Source: Chionis minor (lineage: Eukaryota; Chordata; Aves; Charadriiformes; Chionididae). Taken from it: a stretch of 64,000 nucleotides of DNA. Both the position numbers and the translations under genes were made by a program. A model generated the notes under the pieces. It was not told the origin of the DNA. It did not search any database and saw only the letters and a list, made by a program, of their open reading frames with translations. Below, one piece after another: positions 1 to 46,000 of the stretch (position 1 is the stretch's first letter; every line of letters starts with the position of its first letter). The DNA is taken from positions 62,641 to 126,640 of the forward strand of contig VZSF01000645.1 of NCBI GenBank assembly GCA_013398295.1. The letters run 5' to 3'.

Positions 1-1070
1 CAATCTTTTGTGTACATATAGTATTTCAGTTTTTTTTATCATGCCAAAGAAAATAAAAGCTTTAAGCATATGTCTGTTTAAGACATCATTTTGTCATTAG
101 TATTTTAACGCAAAGCTCTGAAGACCAGTGGTTTGGCTACAGCCCTGGAGGCCGTGATGGACCCTCTTATTCAAGCCTGGAGAAGATGAGGCTCAGACTC
201 TGTGGTAGTTAACCAGACTTGTTGGATAGCTGAGAAAGGCCTATCATCTGACTGCACCTGGCCTGCAAGATGTTTGCTTATCTGTTTCACTAATGTTGAC
301 CTAACAGATCCTACCTATGCTGAACTCATTGCTGCTTTCGAAACCTTAGTGGTAGTTAACACCTATAATGCCCTCTTTTTTGTGTGTGATTTGTCTTTTC
401 TTTTTTTAAAGAAGGTGGGGTTTTTTTTCCCTTCTTTATTATTCTTTTAATATTAAAGTTATTAAAGATTCAGTGGGCAGTGGACAAGAGAAGTGGATAG
501 TTTGAAGTGCTGTCAAAGTGTAAATTAGACAAAAAACCCAAGAGTCTCTACTCTTTCAGTTATACTCAGCTCAGTGATTACTCGCAAAGGAGAAGTGAAA
601 ACATTGTTTGAGTATCTATATAAATGGAAGGGGTTGAGAAAAAATCTGGTAGAATTCCTTACCTTGAAGTCCTAGAATCACAGAAGCATTAGTAGGAATG
701 GACTTCTAGGGGTTTTCTGGTCCAAGCGATTAGTGAAAGAGTAGCTGATCTACTGATCCTTTGAAAACGACAGCAATATTTGACAGATAAAAATCTAGTC
801 ATTTTCTGAGGAAAGATGTTCATTCTCATTCCAAGAAAAGCACCTTAAAACAACAGTGATGAATTACACTGCACACAGTACATTTACTGCTGAATTACAG
901 TTTAATTTCATTCTACAAAGACATCACGTGTTACACTCCCTAGACCATAATCTTTAAAACATAAGAAAATGGAGGCACTGTACAGTTTTTGTGAAGGGAA
1001 AAATAATAGAAACAGGTTTCTAAACCGTGAAAAGTTGACAAATACTGGCAAAATGCATCTTCAAGTATGC
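1..1070. other. Downstream intergenic flank
   Basis: AT-rich sequence beyond the likely end of PRMT8. The plus-strand open frame at 202-450 has no recognisable similarity. Around 160-200 a short run resembling 'cagcctggagaag' hints at a tiny plus-oriented CR1 remnant. The only clearer repeat trace is the CR1 scrap near 670. Confidence 0.5.
670..736 (-). mobile_element. Very old CR1 3'-end scrap
   Basis: 'agaatcacagaagcat...ggaatggacttctagg...ctggtccaa' follows the order of the CR1 3' terminus read backwards (agaatcatagaatggtttgggttgg...ggacctctaaaggtcatctagtccaa) with many changes. Short and diverged. Confidence 0.5.
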
Positions 1071-1076
1071 TTTATT
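1071..1076 (-). promoter_or_regulatory. Candidate PRMT8 polyadenylation signal, distal
   Basis: Minus-strand AATAAA about 1.36 kb after the stop codon. Hexamer match only. The 3'UTR length it implies is closer to the roughly 1-kb 3'UTR I recall for mammalian PRMT8. Confidence 0.35.
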
Positions 1077-1798
1077 TGCAGGTAATTAAAAAGATTTTTA
1101 GGCAAAAAACCTAGCTGGTCTCATCCAATACATGATGGAACATGATTTAGTGCCTAATGCCAGACAACTGGAAAATGGTTAGCTAGGACCATAGATAGGT
1201 AGGTAGACAGGATGCAGTTTTTAATGAATTACATGTGATTAAATGGTCAACATTCATATAGTAAAAAGACTTGATACATACGTGTGAAGAATTATAAGCA
1301 GCTAATATTTTAACTGTACACAGGAGATGTAAGAAAAACAACAGGTGTAAGAGAAGGAAGAGTAAGAGAAGCTACAGACATCTTAGTAATATCAGAAGCC
1401 ATAGACATTTTTTTAAAGACATGAGCTTGTTCCTGCAAACCACTGCACTCTTGAGAATAATATTTGCAATTTAAAACCTATCTAAAACATCACTATAAGG
1501 AAACACTAATTCCTATTTTTTAAAAAATTATTCTGTATTAAGAATCTTGTGAAGAACTGAAATATGGCACGGCCAAAAACATGAATTACCCACCATTTCA
1601 GAGACTTTGCATTCATCACATTTAAATACTAGGTGTCTGATTTCAGAAGGTCTCATGCAAAATCCAGCTATAAAAAATCACCACAATATTTTCAAGGATA
1701 AAAAGCTAATGTTTTTTAAAGCTCTGACAGACATCCAGTTGTGAAGGCAAATTTTAAAACTAATGGTCCACATTTTCCAGAGGACATTCAAAAAGAAA

Positions 1799-1804
1799 TT
1801 TATT
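1799..1804 (-). promoter_or_regulatory. Candidate PRMT8 polyadenylation signal, proximal
   Basis: Minus-strand AATAAA about 630 bases after the stop codon. Hexamer match only. Confidence 0.35.
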
Positions 1805-2436
1805 GAACTTTTTGTAAATGCCCAGCTCTTATCAACACTTTGCATGGATTATTTACTAAAGCTACACTTTGTTAATGGAACATACCATTGCCTAGACTAG
1901 TGCCAGAGGTAACATCATGATCTTTCCATAACCGCATAATGAGAATTAAATAATCACAAAACAAATTCCTATTATGAAATTACACTTTTTTCCCCTCATA
2001 TACAATATATATATTCATTTATATTGATTATAAGTCCAGTAATACTGTCACAGTAATGTGCTGTAGTGGTCTTTCATAGCGAGAAAACTGCCCTAATCAT
2101 CTTTAACATGCAAAGCTTGGAAGAACCAGAAATTCACAGTAAGTACTACAATTTGTATATGCATCTTCTGCCATCCTAAAGTTAACCAGAACACTCAAGA
2201 CTGTTGCTTATTTTTCCTATATGTTTGAGAAAAGCTACAGTTCTGTATACTGTACATTCACAGTGGGATCCCAGCCCCCTGTACTATCTGCAAGAAGGAT
2301 CAGGTTACCACTTTCCATCAGAGTAAGCATTCTAGTATTTAATATAATAATCTTGTGAACAGTTGTTCCTAGCTTGAAGTTCAGCAGTTCAGGACTTGAT
2401 AAAATTCTCCTTTTCATCTCTCTGAAAGTTTTCCTG

Positions 2437-35386
<32,950 letters not shown>

Positions 35387-36778
35387 CTAGGAGAACATAG
35401 AATATTAAGAGGCATCATTAAAAGAAAACATCTCTCTCTCTGTCTAGCATAGTGATATTATTATAATGAATAACTAGCCAGGAGATAGTAAGACATCTGG
35501 GGCATTATAAGTGAAATTTAGGCTGCCTTCTGTTCCTGGCTCTTTAACTTATTTGCTCTGTCTTGGAAAATTTTCTTAATGGCTTTTTCCTTGATGTTCC
35601 TCTGCAGATACCTACATCAGTGCAAAATAATGTCAAATTATTGTTGGCTGAAGTGGGTGACCCCAGACATTGACCCAAGGCATTTAAAAGCCACATTTTC
35701 TCCTTTAGTGTCTTCTTCTGTTAAACTGACGCATCTTTGTGAGAGGAAAGTTGTAATAGATAAAAAAAGAGCTCATAATCAAAGGATTTTGAACGGCGTT
35801 GCTGACATGATGAACAGGATTCACAATCCTTAATTGTCAGGTAATGTATCTGGCTGTATCGATGAAGCAGGTCTGAGAATTTTCACAATATCTGAAAGTC
35901 TCTGACTCTCAGCATGTCTGTTGTTGGGAGATGTGGGAGTTATGTGTTACCAACACCCCCTGGCCCACTGCACTTGATTTTTCCTTGCACATTGCATCTC
36001 CAACACCAAAATTTCAATGCTCAGACTCCCTTGACTCAGATTTGCCACCTGTAGCATCTAAGACAGAAGACAGAACATTTCACAGACATGAGACACAGAC
36101 CATGGTCTGGCTCGTAAGTACCTCTACCTCTTTCATCTTTAACATGAAGCAAAATGCTGAAAACTGAGAAAGACTGAGCATGATGCTACAGCTTCACAGG
36201 TGACAGGTACACTGTCACCTGCAAATTATGGGTCAACAACTTCACATATTAAGAAGGTCAGTCCTGCTTAAAATATGTCACCTCGTCTTGTACCGTTTTT
36301 TTCATTTTCAGATTTAGTAGATTCCCAGTGGGGACCAGATTTGCCTGAATGTCTCCCACATACTTTCATAAAGTTCACTCTATCTTCTGTAGCTTAATAC
36401 TACGAGACATCAATTCCTTGTACTCTCTCTGAATAGCATCAATTAGCCTGGTTTAGTTTACTTCAATATAAAATAACCCCCAAACCAACACATTTTTTCC
36501 CTTGTTCATTTGAAGATTTAAATGTGTCATCTTTTGATGGTTGCTTTGGTCCATCTGTGAAAAATGAATACTCATGGTTTATGTTCCCAAAGATCCAGAA
36601 ATGCTTTATTTATAGGTCTTTTCTATTTCTGAGGTTTTCAACTATCACCTCACCCAATTCCTCTCCCACACAGAATGCAATTGTTCCCAACTGGTATTTG
36701 TATTTCTGTCCCATCTAGTTTTAAAATGTCCATCTGCAGTCATTTCTTTTAACAGACTATTTCATTGCCTGTTCACTG

Positions 36779-36820
36779 CAAGCAACACCTTGACAGTTCA
36801 TTCTGTCAAGGTGTTGCTTG
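36779..36820. repeat. Perfect 18-bp inverted repeat, 6-base loop
   Basis: CAAGCAACACCTTGACAG (36779-36796), loop ttcatt, and its exact reverse complement (36803-36820). No mismatches. Confidence 0.95.
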
Positions 36821-39471
36821 TAATATTCAGCCCTTCCAAATTCAATCCCGATCCTTAAAATTACACATTTGAGGTTATATCCTAAAATTTTTCTCCATTG
36901 GTATACACACTAGTCCTTTCTGTATTTGTCTGCTGGATTACAAAGACTTAAACTGTAGATGTTCAGAATTTTATTTTAATTTAATATGAACTCTGTGCAG
37001 TCTTACACTTTTCTTCTAAATCTTGTCTCCACATCATTTTAGAAGTGGAATATGTAAATATAACAGTCACTGAACTCTTCATTCTGTTCCTGTCTTAGGT
37101 AAGAAGGTCTCCAGACACAAGATAGTACATCACAGGCAATTGCTTCAAAAGCTACCTATTTTGGAGAGATCTGACAGTTTTTGTAAATGAAACCAAAGGG
37201 ATATTAGCATTTCTATTGCTGTCAAACTACAAATTCAGATGTGGTTTGCTGTACAATAAAAAGCACTTGCTACAGGAAAAAAGACTACTCTTGAAGATGA
37301 ATCTTCTATCCGGGTCTCAGACAGTATCAGTTCTGCTCCTGGCTGCATAGAATTTGTCTATACAGGGTTATGAGAAAAAAGCTTATTCTGACTAAAGATA
37401 CAGAATGAAACTAAATTCATCAACCCAGGCTAGGAAAGCTGTTTGAATGATTTTGTTTGCTGTAAAGGAATTAACATTGTTATCTCACAGTCTGCAAGAC
37501 AGCTGAATTCTGCTACATCCAAGGAGTGGCAAGATAACTTTTATTAAGCTACTGAGGCAGTATTAGACCTTTGACTCACAGTACTTTTCAGGTTTATGTA
37601 AAGTACCTGAAGACTTACTGCTCTCAACTGTCTATCTACATCTCTGCCACACAGTACATACCCCAAGTAGTGGAAGAAGTAGAAGCCTATTAGGTCTGCT
37701 TCTCAGCTGTCTTAGTTTGTAGCCAAGAAGCCTGTGGTAAAATGTTGTGTGACAATGTTAGGCTGTGAATACCATTAGGTCATGTACTGTCCATCCCGTG
37801 ATATGGGTATCATAGCCTCATACAGAGGGGGTAACAGAACACCAGATAGGGGTGATGATCTTCTCTGTCACAGGGACCGTAAATCAGCTGCTTCATTTCT
37901 GCTCTGTACCATTTCAACACTTAAGTCAAAGGAAATTACGGAAATATTTTCCTACTTTAAAAAATTAAATAAATTTTCTTTACTCTTTCTTTGTAGACAA
38001 GGTTGGTAGATTACAAATACATCAAAGGTATTAGCACAGGACCACTTGTTTAAAGGCTTTGAATTCTTACAAAAGGCAAGATTCACGACGTTCATTCATT
38101 TTCCAAAATCTCACATCTGAAAATCTTGACATAGGTTTCTAAAACACATATAGATACTTCAGTGATTTTCAGATATATGGAGTTGCCCATGGGCATCAAT
38201 GGAAACCGCTGAAATTCTTCTTTCTTGAAAACTGGACCTAAGTCAACATGGACTTACAAGGCTATCTGGATGTACAATTCCCATAATACAAAAGAGAACT
38301 GCGTATTCAAAAATCATAAGCTATTTTGAAAATTTGAGCCTTTTGGATATATCCATCTCCCTACAGAGAGGCAAGATGGTGAAATAAGCACAACTCATTT
38401 TTTTAGGAGGTTTGTGACAAAAGCTGACGTGCAGAGTAAAAGTAAACTTGAATTTCAGTGTTTGTTTCTTGATATGACTATAGAGACATAGGGCTTAAGG
38501 TGAAAATTGCAATCCTTGTAAAACTGTTGTTGAAACTGCAGTGCTTTATCCTTGGCAAATTCTTAGTTATTTAAGACATTTTCATGGCATTGAAGAGTTT
38601 AACAGTATCTCCTGTCTGGAAATGCCTACCCTTTCATTAAAGAACTATACTCATTAAGAATGGAATTATAGTGTAATATGATTCAATTTCAGTATTCTCT
38701 TCTTTACAAACAAATGTTTTTATTGTATCTAAATGTTGATTATACTTATTTCTTGAGCCAGATAGCTTTCTGTGTCAGAAAAACTAAAAGAGAATATGCT
38801 TAGCACCATTTTCATTAGTCTGAATTTAATAATCTACACTTCTAGCATGCAAGCAAGCATTCATGCATCATCTGATATGCAGTCACCAAAGCAGTTCCAA
38901 CAATATAGCTTCTTCCTGCTGCAGGTATAAAAGCATAGCAAGATATAACAGGTATTTGGTATCCTGCCAAAATTTAGGCTCACTTCCACAACAGCTTCTT
39001 GGAAGGCTAAGATGTCCCTTGACTCCTTTATCTTGCATCCTTTTGAAATAAGTCTTTGTCACAGGTTTGTGGGAGCATATCTTAAGTGATCTTTGGATTG
39101 ATCAAAGAAGGTGCTGCATTATCTGTCACGGTATCTTGTATCTGTCTCCTATTGTTAAGTTTTGAGCTTGTCCAACCCAGTCTAAATTAAGAGTGGAAAT
39201 ACCGAACACAATCGTATTCCTATAGGTTTCTTGAAAATCAGAAATTAGGTAGAAGGATAGACAATTTGATGATCCACTGAAATTGAAGTATTCAGATTTC
39301 AGTTGTTCCTTCTACTTGCTCTAAGGTTATAAAGCTAACTGGTTTGCATTACATGTGTAATGTGTAGTCTCCAGACTAACTATACGGTACAGTCAGTAAT
39401 GAAGATGTAGGAAGAAGTCTAGGCAGAGCTCAGAACTAAGTTAGGAGATGTGGGGATAAAGCACATACTTA

Positions 39472-40164
39472 TCATAGAATAATTTGGGTTGGAATGGACC
39501 TTTAAAGGTCATCTAGTCGATCCCCCCTGCAATAAGCAGGGATATTTTCAATTAAATCAGGTTGCTCAGAGCCCTGTCCAACCTGACTGAAATTTGGTTT
39601 CCAATTTAAATCTACCCTCTTTTAACTTAAAATCTTAAAAACTTAGAGCTTAAAACCATTGCCCCTTGTCCTATCACAAAAAGTTTCTCCCTATCTTTCT
39701 TATAAGCCTCTTTAAGTACTGAAAGGCTGCTATAAGGTCTCCCTGGAGTGTTCTCCAGGCTGAACAACCCCAACTCTCTCAGCCTTTCCTCATAGGAGAG
39801 TTGTTCCCTCCCTTTGATCATTTTTGGGGCCCTCCTCTGGACTCACTACAACAGGTCCATGTCTTTCCTGTGCTGAGGTCTCCAGAGCTGGACATAGTAC
39901 TCATGAGAGCAGAGTGGAGGGGCAGAATCACCTCCCTCGACCTGCTGATATGGTCGGCTTTTTGGGCTGCAAGTGCATATTGTTGGCTCACATCCAGCTT
40001 TCCATCCACCCCAAGTCCTTCTTGGCAGGGCTGCTCTCAATCCCTTCAAGCATGTATTCATACCAGGGGTTGGTCCAACTCATGTGCAGGACCCTGCACT
40101 TGGCCTCATGAGGGCCTCATGGGCCCACTCCTCGAGTTTGGCCAGGTCCCTCTGGATGACATCC
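39472..40164 (-). mobile_element. CR1 LINE fragment, minus orientation, 3' part (continues after LTR)
   Basis: Starts at its 3' end 'atcatagaataatttgggttgg' and reads back through 'caaccccaactctctcagcc', 'gaccctgcacttggcctcatgag' and 'ggccaggtccctctggatgacatcc', where an LTR interrupts it. Small minus-strand frames retain [21 protein letters not shown] (39627-39821). A duplicated 'gggcctcatg' occurs at about 40100-40120. Confidence 0.95.
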
Positions 40165-40678
40165 TGTAAGACACTACTCGTAAACTCCCCAAAACAAAGA
40201 CTGAGAGAAGCAGCCTGAGGAGAGATAAAGGGGAGGGGGCAGAGGCAGAGGCCTTCCGAACATTTCTGAATGTCTCAAACACTCTCAAGTACCTTGAAAT
40301 GAAGCTATAGACACAGGGTGGACAAGTGGGGCGGGTCATACTGATAAGGCAAACATAAAAGGGGAAGATACATGCCCCTAGAGGGCAGTGGGAAGAATTT
40401 CTTCTTTGGGGGGCATGCAGAAGAACGCTCCTATGAACCAGAGACCCTCCCAACCCCCGTTGGCAGGACCAATGCTGGAACCAGGACCAGTGATATCTCT
40501 CTTTTTCTCTTAGAGCTAAGCAAATAATGGAAGACATACCTTACTGTTTGCCATAATTTGTCATATACCAAACCAATTATCATGGACCAAGTTAAGCTAA
40601 TAAATGTTTGTGTATACGGACCTTGAGAGTTGTCTCACCTTAGTCCACACTGCTGGAGATTTGTGAATCTGAGTCACA
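40165..40678 (+). mobile_element. Solo LTR nested in CR1
   Basis: TGTAAGACACTACTCG... to ...GAGTCACA. CR1 stops exactly at its left edge and resumes at about 40684. Plus-strand features: ATAAAA at 40355, AATAAA at 40599-40604 and a GT-rich tail. Flanks (catcc / gtcgt) do not form a clean duplication, so either the target duplication has decayed or the right edge is a few bases off. About 510 bp. Confidence 0.8.
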
Positions 40679-40683
40679 GTCGT

Positions 40684-40855
40684 CCCCCCCTCCACTCTTT
40701 TGAGCAGGTCTGAGTGGGGTGCGATCCATCCCATCAACCACATCACTCAGCTTTGTGTTGTCTACAAACTTGCTGAGGGTGCACTCGATCCCACTGTCTA
40801 TGTAATTGATGAAGATTTAAACAGCACTGGTTCCAATATGGACCCCCAAGGGTCT
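40684..40855 (-). mobile_element. Continuation of the 39472 CR1 copy beyond the LTR
   Basis: 'ctttgtgttgtctacaaacttgctgagggtgcactcgatcccactgtctatgtaattgatgaagatttaaacagcactggttccaatatggaccccc' is the next stretch of the same CR1 strand. It ends at about 40855. Confidence 0.92.
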
Positions 40856-42274
40856 GTGTTTACTTGCAGGAAACAAAGTTTCATTAGCTTCCCTACTCAC
40901 AGGAAGAGATTTTTATGCCAAGGACGTGAAGTTCACAAGGAATGCAAAATGGCCAGAAATCAAGGGGTTCCAACAGAGATCAGATGAGCCAAACATTCAA
41001 CTGCAGACAGACATTACTGCTTGGAAACCAGGATGTTATATATGTCTGCATTAGGTGCATGTTTTCAGGAGGTAGGGCCTTCAAAGACCAGTAAAGAATG
41101 CTTGCCTTTTGTTCTGGATTTTTTCTTAGCGGAGGCTTTATGTTGTGGTATTTCTCAAAATCAGGATGAAATTGCCAGTTCCTCAGCAGCTACAAATCTA
41201 CTTTCTGCTTGATAAAAATTAGGCTCAGTTTATTTTAAATTGCAGATAACTATGAGTTCAATGCAACTGCAAATCTCTCTAAACTCTAAAACTGCAAATC
41301 TAGCCAGACTCTGTAAGAAAATTGGGAGAGAGAACCGATTCTCAAAACTGCTTGCTTTGGAGCCACTTCTTTTTCAGCCACTTCAAAGACAAGCACTGGT
41401 CTGAACTTTCAACACGGAGTGTCTGAAATGCCAGATCAATTTGTCATAGACAAACCTGCCCATTTATTATCATCAGGAAATTAATTGTCCTTTACAGACA
41501 AGTATAGCTTAGACTTCATTAGAATTGCTACGTTACCCCTAAAATAATGGTGATAGTAAAAATACTGTGAAAATACCAAGGCATGTTCTGAAATCTGAGG
41601 CTCGATTGTTTGCTTTAGAATAAAGCCTCTGTCCAGAACAAGTGGGACTGAGCAGTCATACAAGGAACTTGATTATAAATCCTCAAAAAGCCAAAGTAAA
41701 AGATGCAAGCATGTCTTCAGTATGATAAATGCATGGTTGGCATATTGAGGCTGCAGCAGAAATAACACCGAGCAGCAAAAAGGAATGCAAAGATCGCAAA
41801 GGTTACTTCATGAAAGGATAGCAAAGCATTATTTAAAAAGTGCTGAGAGGAACCTTTCTTTAGGACAAGGTTGCATTTTTATTATCTTTGGCATATGATA
41901 GACCTAATGTCTATTATTGTTTTAGATTTAATGACACGGACTTAACTGCAACACCTTCTTGGTTTACAAGATCCCTGTTACAAGGAACAGCTGGAGAAAT
42001 GCCTCATGCTTTCACCTACACTTTGTTATGTAGAGCAGCTGGTCTGTCATTAGACTCTGTTGCCCATCTGTTTGTTTGAAGCCCCTTAAGCCTCCTGAGG
42101 AGTGAGCTAAGTTGCACTTCTCAAGTGCTGGCTAAAGTTTCAAACCTTCTCCTATTGAAGTCAGACAGTTTTGCAGCTTCAGCTCAGTGGGGAATTATTT
42201 TATAACTGTTGCCCTCTCGTGAATAATATTAAAAGTGAAGTACAGCTGGCAGATGGCTAAATTAATTCTTCATT

Positions 42275-42480
42275 TCATGGGGTAGAGACCTTTTGTGGCC
42301 CTCTTCTAGTCCCACTCCAACAGGTACATGTCTTTCCTGTCCTGAGCTGGACACAGTACTCCAGGTGGGGTCTCATGAGAGCAGAGTAGAGAGGCAAAAT
42401 CACCTCCCTAGACCTGCTGGCCACACTTCTTTTGATGTAGCCCACCATACATTGGGCCTTCTGGGCTGAAGCAGATGGAT
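42275..42480 (-). mobile_element. CR1 LINE internal fragment, minus orientation
   Basis: 'gtggccctcttctagtcccactccaacaggtacatgtctttcctgtcctgagctggacacagtactccaggtggggtctcatgagagcagagtagag' is CR1 pol 3' region, about 200 bp, lacking both ends. Confidence 0.93.
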
Positions 42481-42794
42481 ATATACAGCATATGGATTTG
42501 TTACAGTGTAACGGTCTCTGACACAAGTCAAGACTCTAAAATGTGAAGAATTAAATAGAGGAGAATTGTAAAACTCATGAAGGAGGCAAGCTGTGATGTT
42601 CTGTGGCTAGATGTTCTGTGGTTTAGTTTCCATTCTTCAGTGTAATTAGGAATGGAAGAGGTGGATATACTCAAGCACACTCGTTATTTTGACACAAGAT
42701 TGACACATATAATTAAATCTGTCAGGCTGAGAAATAAAGGCTAGACCACCAGGGCTATGATGTTTCTGAGATATCATGACTTCTCAGCCATTTT

Positions 42795-42822
42795 CTGGCT
42801 CCATATATCTGGCTCCATATAT
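42795..42822 (+). repeat. 14-bp tandem duplication
   Basis: Two exact copies of ctggctccatatat. Confidence 0.9.
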
Positions 42823-42875
42823 ACAGTTAGGAATAGCATGCTTTCTAATAGATCTCTTCTGAATTTGGTGCCTTG

Positions 42876-43070
42876 CTAAGAAGTATAGGCTTTTTGGTTG
42901 TCGTATGTTACAGCAGTCTCTCTCCGGTTCCAGAACCTAGTCTGAAAAGTTGACTCTGGTGTGTAGATCACAAGAGCAGCACAAACTGCAATCAACAGCC
43001 GTACAAGGCCAGTGGCTCTCACAGGTTGCAGCTTCTGGTCTTGGTACAAATTTACAGCTACGTCTGGCAT
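42876..43070 (-). CDS. Unidentified small ORF with possible membrane segment
   Basis: 64 codons from an ATG in a fair Kozak context (gttaccATGCC). An upstream in-frame ATG at 43106 would give 76. The product starts MPDVAVNLYQDQKLQPVRAT, then a hydrophobic stretch LVRLLIAVCAALVIYT (about residues 25-40), then TFQTRFWNRRETAVTYDNQK. The segment is about 50% GC, against about 38% around it, and has a non-random look. I recognise no family. It could be a relic retrogene, part of an unrecognised repeat, or chance. It has no visible link to PRMT8. Confidence 0.25.
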   Translation of the reverse strand: MPDVAVNLYQDQKLQPVRATGLVRLLIAVCAALVIYTPESTFQTRFWNRRETAVTYDNQKAYTS

Positions 43071-46000
43071 GGTAACACTGCAAATTCCTGCTTTCCACCG
43101 GGGCATCCCATCCCTTTTAAGGATTCATGAAAGTCAAATAAAACCAAATGATGAAAAAAAAAATAATTCCTTCCTGCTTTCATATTGTTTCAAACCCTCT
43201 CCTTTACTGACTAAAGAAGGTGAGAATTTAATTTCATCATTCTTCATTCATTTGGTAAAAGCTGAGACATTACATTACAGTAGTGAAAAACAGAAAGGTG
43301 CCTTAGTGATGGGCATTGATAATGCCTATCAGTGTTGACTGAGTGAAATTCCAATATCATCATGGGAATTTAAAATAAAAACTGGGGTCAAGTGTGAGAG
43401 CTAAGAATGCTATTGCCAGCCATATGTTATGTAATTGGTATTACTTCTATCAAAATCTGAAGTACACCTAATACCTAAAATAGCCATTAAAGGCCAGGGA
43501 GCACTTAAATTGACTGATCACCATGGAATACTTCTCTTTCTCTTCCATTCAATTATCCAGGAAAAAAACTAGTATAGACATAGCATAATCTATGCTGTAT
43601 GTTTTCCTTTAACAGATTTTCCTTCAACAGATTTTCCTTCTCAGATTTCTGGTTTTCAGGAGTTTTGACAGATCTCTTCTTTTTGCAGCACTACATCCAA
43701 AACTCCTTAGAACAAAAGCAATCAAGATGCACAGATATAAGACAGGGAAACAGCCTGTTGTTCTGATAGGACTATTAGAGGCTTAACTTCTGTCATAGTT
43801 CAGAGGGAAGGTTTGAGGTATGTCTATAGTCTGTCTATTCTCGAAAGTGACGAAAAAGGAAAAGATGATAGCAGAATTTTCCGTTTCAGTTAGGCTATAG
43901 GCTCTAGGAAATAAAGAACTTTTCCAAGTTTAGTGTCATTTTATTTTTGGTTTGCCTTTCAGGGTGTTGCACAAAGGTAAGAAATACCTCTGCATTAATA
44001 AAATGCATCAGGTTTTCCAGCTGATTTCAAAATATTGGTCACAAACTCAAGGAATCTAAAAATAAACCATATCAATTTCATTCCTGGGCATTCATTGCAA
44101 AGTTACGTCTATATTTGGTAATGACAATTGTTAACATTAAATACTACTTGCACTGATACTGGTATTTTAGTGTGCCACCTGACCTGATCCAGCAAGCACT
44201 TCTATACCACCATGTGCTGTTCAGGGGCCAAACTCACACTACCACTTCCAACACCCATGATCAGGTTTGGCATGGCAGAGTGAGAAGGTTGCAAAGGTGT
44301 CATGTTGCTGGAAAAGCACTGGCTTAAACTACAGTTGTTAGTCTTTCCCTTCCCTTTGTATTCTGCAATACAAGTAGTCGAATAGCAACAGTCTTGCCTC
44401 ATTTTTTGAGACATGATGGAAACCCTCAGATTTATGTGTGGCTGTCTGAGTGGAGTCTTCAAGTCCTGTCAATCTAGCACTAGTTCTAGGGTACCTGGGT
44501 ACTGTGTGAGGTAGTAACTGAAACAAGGGTAATAGGTCTTCCTGTGTGCACATGAACACTGATAGTTCAAGGTTCCTGGTGAGTGATGTTCCCTGCTGCT
44601 TGGGTAGATTTGGTACTTTGTAATCAAATAGGATGAAGAAATTGTTCCATGCTATGTTTCCCTGGGAGTAGCTCAAAGCCTATATTGCTATTTAGCAAGT
44701 CATGATTCAGTTCCTTTTCCTCCTGTAATGTGTCACTCAGTAAACAATGAGGCAGTTTTCTAGGGACCACCTTTGCACAAACTAGTTGGACTAGCTAGGA
44801 GGAGGATCTAGGTTTGTCACTGCTCTTGCTCTGCCCTTGTTGGCTCCTTCCCTTCTACGTGCATCAGAGGGGACTCATCAGTGTCACTTTCTTTCTACCG
44901 TATAGCTCAAAGAGTAAATAGACTGCACTGGAAAATAAAAAGACTGTCCTTTCACTTCTCTTCAGAGTCCAGCATTCAGTGTGCAAGACCCTATAAAAGA
45001 AGCTTCCATAATGTGTGGTGGATCACCCAGGTAAGCTGACGTAAATCCACATAAATTCTGAATTACAGACTATTTATCATCATGGCTGTGAAGCTATATG
45101 TCATCGTGGCTATGATGCATAGGGATCTATCCTCCGAAGTCAGGGGCCTGTTAACAGATGGCAGGTAGTTGTATTTTAAGGATGACTACGCAATTCATCT
45201 CTTTCTGTGAAAAAAAAAAAAAAAATATTTAAGGACAAAGTGATTTTCTGAGGCATGAAAACCCTAGCTTTGTTAGCAATTGTTTTCACTTTGTGATCAA
45301 CTATAAGCCAGGGAAGACATGCTACTGTTATCTGGAAGCAGTGAGCAGAAATGTAAACGTGACTGAAGGGATTTTATTCATCTCCAAGAGATGAGAGAGA
45401 TATTCATGCACCAGATTACTTTAAAACTGCTCACATCACAAGGCACAGCTTGTTATAGAAATACCAACAGAAATTATAGCAGCCTGTACTGAAAATATCC
45501 AAGTTGAATGCAGTGAAGAGGAAGAGTTTGTTGTAGATCCTTGCATAAAGGTATGAAGCAACAAAGTCAGAGATGTGCGAACTTTCCATTGTGATTTTCT
45601 TATTGGTTACTGCTATCAACTTATGCAGCAGCAACCAACAAGAAACCCTGAATCCTGCTGAAAGAATTATGGTTCCAGTGATGTACAAACAAATAACAAG
45701 TGATACACATCCTTGTAAGAAACTCCTCAAGATGGACACAAAATGGAAAGGAAAAAAAAAAATAGCTTGGTACTTCAAAGGTACTTTACATCACCCTGGA
45801 AAGTGCATGGAAATCTGTTGAGAAAAGGGAGGGGGCTACAGCCCCCATTAGCAATGTTTCTTGTAGGGGAAGCAGCTGTACCACTAGACAGCCTCTTCCA
45901 TGCCCCATCATTATCTGGACTGACTAGTGACATAGGTGACGCACTTTAAAAAGGTAAAATTTACTTTTAATAGGTAGAATGTATGTTAGAAGGTAGAATT

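Larger units (their letters stand above)
1071..2436 (-). other. PRMT8: PRMT8 3'UTR (extent inferred)
   Basis: No coding sequence follows the TAG stop. On the minus strand two AATAAA hexamers (plus-strand TTTATT) lie at 1799-1804 and 1071-1076, giving 3'UTRs of about 0.63 or 1.37 kb. Which is used cannot be told from sequence. The region is AT-rich with no recognisable repeat. Confidence 0.5.

Noticed and set aside
35931..36167. 78-codon plus-strand ORF upstream of exon 2
   Set aside because: No family similarity and no sign of conservation that can be judged from one sequence.
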